A stretch of DNA of 46,753 bases from Chara braunii (taxonomy: Eukaryota > Streptophyta > Charophyceae > Charales > Characeae): NCBI GenBank assembly GCA_003427395.1, contig BFEA01000369.1, forward strand, positions 506,297-553,049, written 5' to 3'. Numbering within the stretch: the first letter of the stretch is position 1; each line of letters opens with the position of its first letter. Both the position numbers and the translations under genes were made by a program. This document shows positions 41,185 to 46,753 of this stretch, piece by piece. Under the pieces are notes generated by a model that saw only the letters and a list, made by a program, of their open reading frames with translations, was not told where the DNA came from and searched no databases.

Positions 41185-41916
41185 CTAAACCACCCTTTGG
41201 CGGACCCCAAACACCCTTTGGTAACGGTAGTCTCTCCCACCCTCACGGTCTCGCTCCGATTCCAGAGAGATCCTTTCTCGGATCCGATCGGCCCTAGCTC
41301 CGTATGGCACTGGTTTGTCAACACAATAGGAGTAGAACCAATGAAGCGAGCGAAAGGGCAGCCCCCTCCTCCTCTCACGCCTTACAGACCTTACTACCTT
41401 CTCGTACTTGGCCTCCTCCCGGCACACTCGCCTGAAGACGTAAGACAAAAATATGGCCTCAACGCAACCCGTAGCACGAGGGTATTCCTCGTTCCGAGCG
41501 CAAGTTACTCGCAAGCGGAACGACAGATTATGCCGAAGGGGAACCTCCTCGAAGATCTGCCTCAGAATAGGCTCTACGCGCGCCTCCCAGTGATCCGCCC
41601 GATACCACCCTAATGCCCAGTGGGTGACGTATTCTACCCAGGCTTCTCGACTTAGATAGATCGTGCCGTCGGCACGAACTGCCGCTCGTCGGGCCTTCCC
41701 CCCGTTCCTAGGTCTATTCCTGGTCCACTGATCTCCTTCCCAAATACCTACGGCGAACCGTGCCCAAAGAAAAATCCCTTTCCCAAGTTCCACCCCCTTC
41801 TCGCGCCCGGCCAAGTACCTCTCCGTTCGATGATCTAAGGGAACACTAAAGCACTCTCGCTCTTTGAGAAGATTCGCCTTCTGGATTTTTATCCCTCCGT
41901 CGTCAGCCGCTTCCAC
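41185..41916 (-). CDS. Accessory-domain ORF, family B (243 codons, intact frame)
   Basis: An open frame counted from a GTG at 41916; no ATG is evident at its head, so it may be a continuation. Block 1 is GTIYLSREAWVEYVTHWALG, block 2 is RVTCARNEEYPRATGCV, and block 3 is SLHWFYSYCVDKPVPYG. It is strongly basic between blocks. Block 1 shares W-V and A-L-G with the family A ORF at the same positions. Function is unknown; the repeated arrangement points to local duplication of one module. Confidence 0.5.
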   Translation of the reverse strand: MEAADDGGIKIQKANLLKERECFSVPLDHRTERYLAGREKGVELGKGIFLWARFAVGIWEGDQWTRNRPRNGGKARRAAVRADGTIYLSREAWVEYVTHWALGWYRADHWEARVEPILRQIFEEVPLRHNLSFRLRVTCARNEEYPRATGCVEAIFLSYVFRRVCREEAKYEKVVRSVRRERRRGLPFRSLHWFYSYCVDKPVPYGARADRIRERISLESERDREGGRDYRYQRVFGVRQRVV

Positions 41917-41939
41917 AATCCTAACCGTGCCCTCCCTGG

Positions 41940-42257
41940 CTTAGCACTACCTCCTTGACGATCCCCATGGACACCTTCCAACCGTCTAACCCGTCCAGGT
42001 ACGCCTCCGGTATCACTGGGGCAGGTCGGAAGGTTCAACACCCTAGTGTATAGAAATATCTAATCCCGTAGTGCCCTAAAAGTTCCCTCGCCAGCCTAGC
42101 ATGGGCAACCGCCTCTTCCCAACTATTTAGGAAGACCTCCCCTCGATCCGTCCCTTCTTCTACATAGAGCGCTATGTTGAAATCTCCAGTCCATAGGTAA
42201 TAGTTAAAACATCACACATCTATACCCCCATAGCTACCCACACTAATGCCTGCCGAC
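41940..42257 (-). pseudogene. Short accessory-domain copy, family B, with two in-frame stops
   Basis: One frame reads GISVGSYGGIDV, a TGA, then LWTGDFNIALYVEEG, NSWEEAVAHARLARELLG and IRYFYTLG, a second TGA, then APVIPEAYLDGLDGWKV. It is a close tandem copy of 42258-42632 and is dead as written. Confidence 0.6.
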
Positions 42258-42632
42258 TCAAACTCCAAAACCCCTAGGCTCATAGGCTCCCACTATCCCC
42301 TTGATGATAGCTACCAATACTGTCCACCCGTCCGACCCGTCGAGATAGGCATCCGAAATCACAGGCGCAGGATGCCCATCCCTAGGGTAAGTTTGGTACC
42401 CCAGAGAATAGAAGTATCTATACCCATACCCTCGCAGTTCCCCTCTTTCCATACGAGAATGGTTAACCGCCTCCTCCCATCCACGGAGGAAATTTTCCCC
42501 TTGATCTTGCCCTTCTTCTACGTAAATGGCGACGTCAAAATCTCCCAGCCACAGACAAAAGGTATAGCACCACACGTCGATCCCACCGTAACTTCTCACA
42601 CTAATCCCTTTCGGGACCGTCTCTAAGTTCAT
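42258..42632 (-). CDS. Short accessory-domain ORF, family B (124 codons)
   Basis: An ATG at 42632 opens 124 codons. Text includes GISVRSYGGIDVWCY, LGDFDVAIYVEEG, LRGWEEAVNHSR, YRYFYSLGY and PAPVISDAYLDGSDGW. The segment VAIYVEEG..W.EAV resembles block 1 of the longer copies with an insertion, and the following text fits block 2. Block 3 is absent. I treat it as a distant, shortened member. A tandem copy with stops lies directly downstream. Confidence 0.45.
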   Translation of the reverse strand: MNLETVPKGISVRSYGGIDVWCYTFCLWLGDFDVAIYVEEGQDQGENFLRGWEEAVNHSRMERGELRGYGYRYFYSLGYQTYPRDGHPAPVISDAYLDGSDGWTVLVAIIKGIVGAYEPRGFGV

Positions 42633-43248
42633 TCACTCTAATCAAAGAAGATCAAGTTTTGTCACTCTTACTTTGGCCACTCGAGAGACCATCCCTACCC
42701 TGTAAGGAGAAGGTGCCTGTGAGCCCAACATGATCAAATGGACCAGAGAAGGAACGTCATCTCACTCAACTACCTTCCTGTCCTCCCCCTCTGAGAGGTC
42801 CTCCCAGTTCCAAGTGTAGAAACTAGCCGCGAACACGGGTTATCCCCGAAGAAGGGTGACAACCCCCTCTCCAGAGTCGAACCGAAGTCACACACCCGTG
42901 CCCTTTGTCCCCCACCGAACCGACCCCTAGTTCTAAGTTAGCCTATCCGGAGCCACGCCCCTACTCGGCCCACCTCGAGCGTGGAATTACCCGGGTCCCT
43001 GGACTTCATCCGCCTATCAATCAATGATCACTACCCTTTCTACTCCCTCCCATTCTCCTGTTTGCATCGCGAACTCTTCTCACTTCGTTCCTTTCTCCCT
43101 TTTCGCCTCCGTCTGACTCTCTTCTCTCTTGGAATCGAAGAATTTAATTGGGGTATCCAACGAAAAGGGGGTGGGGAAGTCGAGTTTTAGAAAGAGAGTC
43201 CCTCAGGTTTGGCTGCTTTAAACACGTACCTTGTAGTCTTCGATCCTT
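42633..43248. other. Spacer upstream of the accessory-domain series
   Basis: About 600 bp with no gene recognised. It might hold decayed coding sequence, since short open stretches with charged residues occur on the minus strand, but nothing can be assigned. Confidence 0.4.
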
Positions 43249-43640
43249 TCAGAACTCGTTCTCGTAGTCCCAGTAATCCCTGAGATCCGAGTCCGAGAAC
43301 TCGGCAAGACACCGGTCTCCCCAAGACTCGTCCAAGGCACCCCACGTGTCCCTCCCCTCTTCTTCTCGAACTGGCCCCCTCCTCCTTTCGCTCTCAACGA
43401 TGGTTTGAGTTCCCTCGACCCTTTGCCCTGGAACCCGAAGCACTACCCTTCTCGTTCCCAAGTCCCGGACAGTCCCGGCTTGAGAACCCTGCCCCCTCGC
43501 GGGAGTAGCGTCTCTCGCGGGCCCTGTCAACAACCCCCGCGGGTCAAGAACCGAGAACCCAAACCCCTCTCGAGGAGCCCGTTCCCTCACAGGAGTTTCT
43601 TCCCGTGCGGGCAACGTTCACAACCCGTGCGGGTCGAGAA
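43249..43640 (-). pseudogene. Leader ORF of family B, Arg/Gly/Glu-rich
   Basis: An open frame of about 121 codons counted from a TTG at 43614. It is rich in Arg, Glu and Gly and ends in an acidic, aromatic tail (FSDSDLRDYWDYENEF). A repeat of about 31 codons is visible: LDPHGL, a stop, TLPAREETPV in one unit and LDPRGLLTGPARDATPARG in the next. The stop in the first unit removes any good start. No domain is recognised. Confidence 0.35.
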
Positions 43641-44314
43641 TGTTAGGGAGACCCCCTTCCCTTCGGACCTGCCCTCTTGGGCCTCAAACCGACGACGTTT
43701 CTAGGCCTCCTTGAACCCCCCTTTCCTCTCTTCCCCTCGCGTCCACTCTCTCTCTCCCGTGTGCGGACCCACTCACACTATTTTCCCTCACAACTCTTCT
43801 TCCCCCCCTTTGGTTGTTTTTCACCCTCATTCAAATCCCACAAGCAAACTGTTTGCCCTCTTAATTAGCAGATTTTCGGAAATAAACACACCAAAAATAT
43901 CACATTCCCCAGCAAGAGTCTAACCTGGATTGTCGGAAGGCGCGAACGGGCCCGAAGTCGCAAGCAGGGCCGGAGCTGACCTGCAAAACCGAGAGATCCC
44001 GACACCCCAAACCCCTAGCACCCGAACAACCCAACAACCCTTCGCGCAAGAAAAAAACAAGGCCCCAACCGAATGCTGCCCAAAGTCACCGAAAAAGGTA
44101 CCGAGGACCTTCGAAGACGTAAGTGCCGGTGCCGAAGTTGATGCCGCCGAAATCGTCGATGCTGAAATTAAAAAACCGCTTATGTCGAGCTCAAAACCGC
44201 CGAAAGGACCGAAGCCAACCCCCCAAAAAAACGCTTACCCTCCACCGCCTGTCACGCTCACTCTCCCTTACCCCGTGGTTCTTGAGCCGGCCGAGGCCGC
44301 GGGAGAAATGCTCA
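43641..44314 (-). other. Leader between primer-binding site and first ORF, family B
   Basis: No gene is recognised on the minus strand. Bases 43700-43830 are C/T-rich. A plus-strand frame (43930-44346) is open but low-complexity and runs over the primer-binding site. Confidence 0.45.
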
Positions 44315-44332
44315 TCCCCGACAACGGCGCCA
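44315..44332 (-). promoter_or_regulatory. Primer-binding site, tRNA-Asp type, family B
   Basis: The minus strand reads TGGCGCCGTTGTCGGGGA, pairing with the plant-type tRNA-Asp 3' end at 17 of 18 bases. Three bases (aag) separate it from ..GGGACA, a fitting LTR end, so the 5' LTR lies above 44336. This sets the direction of family B as minus, in agreement with gag. Confidence 0.8.
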
Positions 44333-44750
44333 CTTTGTCCCGCTAGGCCTTCCTCCGCAGGGTACCGGCCCCACCCTCTACTTGGGCCCCAGCCCCGACC
44401 GACCCCACTCCCCCTTAACTCTTTCCCCCACTGACCCTCGGGGCTTTCCCTGCAGCGCAGTCTTCGTCGCCCGTTACCTGGTGCCCTCGCCCCCGCTTTC
44501 GCGAGTTACTCACGCGAGGCGGCGGTGGGCCCTGATGGGGACCCTGACCCGACACCCACCAACAACCCTCAACCGAGCAGCGAGCCAACACTGGGGAACA
44601 GGCCGGGTACTCGGTTTGGAGACGGAAAACATCCGGAACGAACTTCAGTTGTATACCTGGCCAGGTGCTTTGTTCGAAACGAACTTTCAAAGGGAAAACA
44701 AGTCCGACTCTCAGTTCGGGACCAGGGACGTTTGCAGCGAACTGTCGATG

Positions 44751-45113
44751 GTAACACAGTTCGGAACAGGAATCGTTTGCACAGTTTGGAACAGGAATCG
44801 TTTCAAAGGTAACACAGTTTGGAACAAGAATCGTTTGCAGCGCACTGTCGAAGGTAACACAATTTGGAACAGGAATCGTTTGCAGTGAATTCGTCAAGGT
44901 AACACAATTTGGAACAGGATTCGTTTGCAGTGAACTGTCAAAGGTAACACAGTTTGGAACAGGAGTCGTTTGCGGCGAACTGTCAAAGGCAACACAGTTT
45001 GGAACAGGAATCGTCTGCAGCGAACTGTCAAAGGTAACACAGTTTGGAACAGGAATTGTTTGCAGCTAACTGTCAAAGGTAACACAGTTTGGAACAGGAA
45101 TCGTTTGCAGAGA
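44751..45113. repeat. 45-bp minisatellite, about 8 copies
   Basis: Units beginning GTAACACAGTTTGGAACAGG start at 44809, 44854, 44899, 44944, 44989, 45034 and 45079, an exact 45-base register. A shortened unit precedes them at 44751, and more degenerate traces extend to about 44712. Because 45 is a multiple of three, open frames run through it on both strands, but they are a by-product. Confidence 0.95.
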
Positions 45114-45539
45114 CCAGACCAGGCACTTGGCCTTGAAAAGAACAATGTTCGGAGCAGACTGTGCCCCGAGAAGGAGCGAACTTCAACCGGAAGACAGGCC
45201 GGACACTTAGGCCTGCCCCTCGAGCGACCCGCTGCAGATATTTCTACTTTAACAGAATCCACCGACAGACTTACCCGCCCCGGCCCGAAGACTCACTTCT
45301 GACAGACCCGACCAGTAACCCCCCCCTTTTCCAGAGGACGACTCTCAAGCGCAGCCCGCCGCTGGTATCTCGCCGAGAACAGATTCGCTTGGTCATGCCC
45401 AAAAACGGCTTCTTCCGATGACAATTCTCACGAGCAGCTTGCTGTCGATATTTCCCGCCCAGACAGATCCCGCAAATAGGCCTGACCGGTCAGAGCCGGA
45501 AGGTCAGCCACAACGTGTCATCCTAGCTCCTCGGTTTTC

Positions 45540-45690
45540 CACTCCCCCTCCCTCTCTCCACTATCTCTCTCCCCCCCCTTTGCTGCTCTCTCTCCCTCTT
45601 CCTCTCTATTTCTCCCTCCCTCTCTCTCTCTCTTTCTCTCTCTCCCTCTCTCTCTCTCTCCCTCTACTCTCTTTCTCGTACGGGCGCAGC
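45540..45690. repeat. CT-rich low-complexity tract
   Basis: Interrupted CTCT and CCCT repeats. No gene is present. Confidence 0.9.
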
Positions 45691-46424
45691 CTCGGGTAGT
45701 GGCCGCCTGTTACTCGCAGACACACCGACGATCCCGAACTCGTACGTTCGAGCGCGACTGGACTGCAACTTCGATTTCGAACCGACCTTCCCTCACACTC
45801 ACCGGGCGCGTTCTCGTGGACCTTCTCGAAGACACGTCGAGATTGTGTGTGATGGTAGCAGGTCGATCTGGGCGTACCGATCCGAAGGCGTACTCGACTC
45901 GTGGACAACAGCAGCTCGACTTCAAAGGACAAAGGAACGGGCCCGCCACCGCCAGATGCACATTCGAATACGCAATTGTAACGGCTCGTTCTCAAAAGGG
46001 GACTAATGAAGGAGCTGACTGCAGATACTTGCCCCTTCGGATTCACGACATCAGTGGCCCGTTTTCAAACAAACGGGTCCAATCGTTGGTACACGCTCGT
46101 CCAAGCGGCTCGATTTCTGAAAGGGGTGAGCAAACGGCCTGAGCGNAGATGCACACTCTCTCGACCAGCTCGAATGGTCCGAGTGTAGATGCACGCGCAC
46201 AACAGCAGCAGCTCGACCTCNAAATCAGTCCAANTGCAGATACCCNGTGACNGGTCGATTCTAAGAGGGTCTCGAACCCCTTGTTCCCTCCTCGCCCGCG
46301 TTGAGGCGGCCCATCCGCCAATCGCNTCTTATTCANGACGCACGNCCTGCGTCTTCCNCGTACGTCATACTCGACCAGTTGGCATGCGGCTTGAGCGACC
46401 ACGACGCCCCCTTCTCCGCTTTGT

Positions 46425-46500
46425 CACCCTCTTCCTTCCGTCGCTCTCCCTCTTCTCTCTCTCTCTCCCTCTGTCGCTCTCTCTCTCTCTCTCCCTCTCC

Positions 46501-46534
<34 letters not shown>

Positions 46535-46663
46535 TCCTCTTTCTCTCTCCCTCTCTTTTTGCTGCTCTCTCTCTTTCTCTCCCTATTTCTTTCTCTCTCT
46601 CTCTCTTCCTCTTTCTCTCTCCCTCTCTTTCTGCTGCTCTCTCTCTCTCTCTCCCTCTCCCTA

Positions 46664-46753
<90 letters not shown>
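46425..46753. repeat. CT microsatellite at window end
   Basis: Imperfect CT repeats become a pure CT run from about 46670 to the last base. The repeat is cut by the window edge, as the two earlier CT tracts are cut by gaps. Confidence 0.95.

Larger units (their letters stand above)
44336..46753 (-). mobile_element. Probable 5' LTR of family B and flank (outer end not seen)
   Basis: It starts at TGTCCCGC (plus strand), three bases from the primer-binding site. It contains a 45-bp minisatellite, two C/T-rich tracts and no gene. The LTR's far end cannot be placed, and no second LTR is in the window for comparison. Bases 45700-46400 hold recurring words such as cagcagctcgac and gcagatgcac, and several undetermined bases. 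Confidence 0.45.

Noticed and set aside
43930-44346. 138-codon plus-strand ORF
   Set aside because: It overlaps the primer-binding site of the minus-strand element, is low-complexity and has no recognisable domain.

Overview
The window looks like repeat-rich nuclear DNA from a plant-lineage eukaryote. There are no bacterial-style operons. It carries long CT and TA microsatellites, N-gaps inside the CT tracts, degenerate Ty3-type LTR retrotransposon genes, and two primer-binding sites that fit a plant-type tRNA-Asp 3' end. A charophyte alga such as Chara is my best guess, but that is inference only. I see no host gene, rRNA, confident tRNA or CRISPR array.

Layout. Bases 1-33750 are a head-to-tail macro-satellite: copy 1 (1-14086, carrying a 3.1-kb deletion), copy 2 (14087-31251, about 17.2 kb, the fullest) and a truncated copy 3 (31252 to about 33750). 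Each full unit runs: a GC- and pyrimidine-rich non-coding block; a stretch dense in short perfect stem-loops; a minus-strand gag-like pseudogene (family A); an LTR-like block; two direct repeats of about 1.05 kb flanking a plus-strand fragment of the same gag; a 1.25-kb array of about 17 stem-loops whose loop (AACTTA) is constant while the stems differ; a CAG/CTG-rich block; and a CT microsatellite with a gap. In copy 2 only, a 5' ORF (20320-20994) and a tRNA-Asp primer-binding site (22973-22990) lie upstream of gag, so family A looks like a retrotransposon carrying gag and an extra ORF but no pol.

Bases 33745-34064 are an LTR fragment of family A, in plus orientation, joined to the reverse transcriptase of a second minus-strand Ty3-type element (family B). 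Family B reads from high to low coordinates: probable 5' LTR with a 45-bp minisatellite and CT tracts (44336 upward), tRNA-Asp primer-binding site (44315-44332), leader, about eight tandem and mostly broken copies of an unrecognised domain (42632-37807), a charged linker, gag with zinc knuckle and retropepsin (36792-34501), a slippery heptamer for -1 frameshifting (34516-34522), and the start of reverse transcriptase, cut off at 34065.

The two most interesting signals are these. (1) The unrecognised domain in the 5' ORF of family A is recognisably the same as the domain amplified upstream of gag in family B; a 20-residue ungapped block aligns in six copies. This suggests an undescribed 5' accessory protein family of tRNA-Asp-primed Ty3-type elements. 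(2) The AACTTA array shows complementary but different stems around a fixed loop, which suggests selection for folding. Other short hairpins are dense through the unit, and some show compensatory changes between copies.
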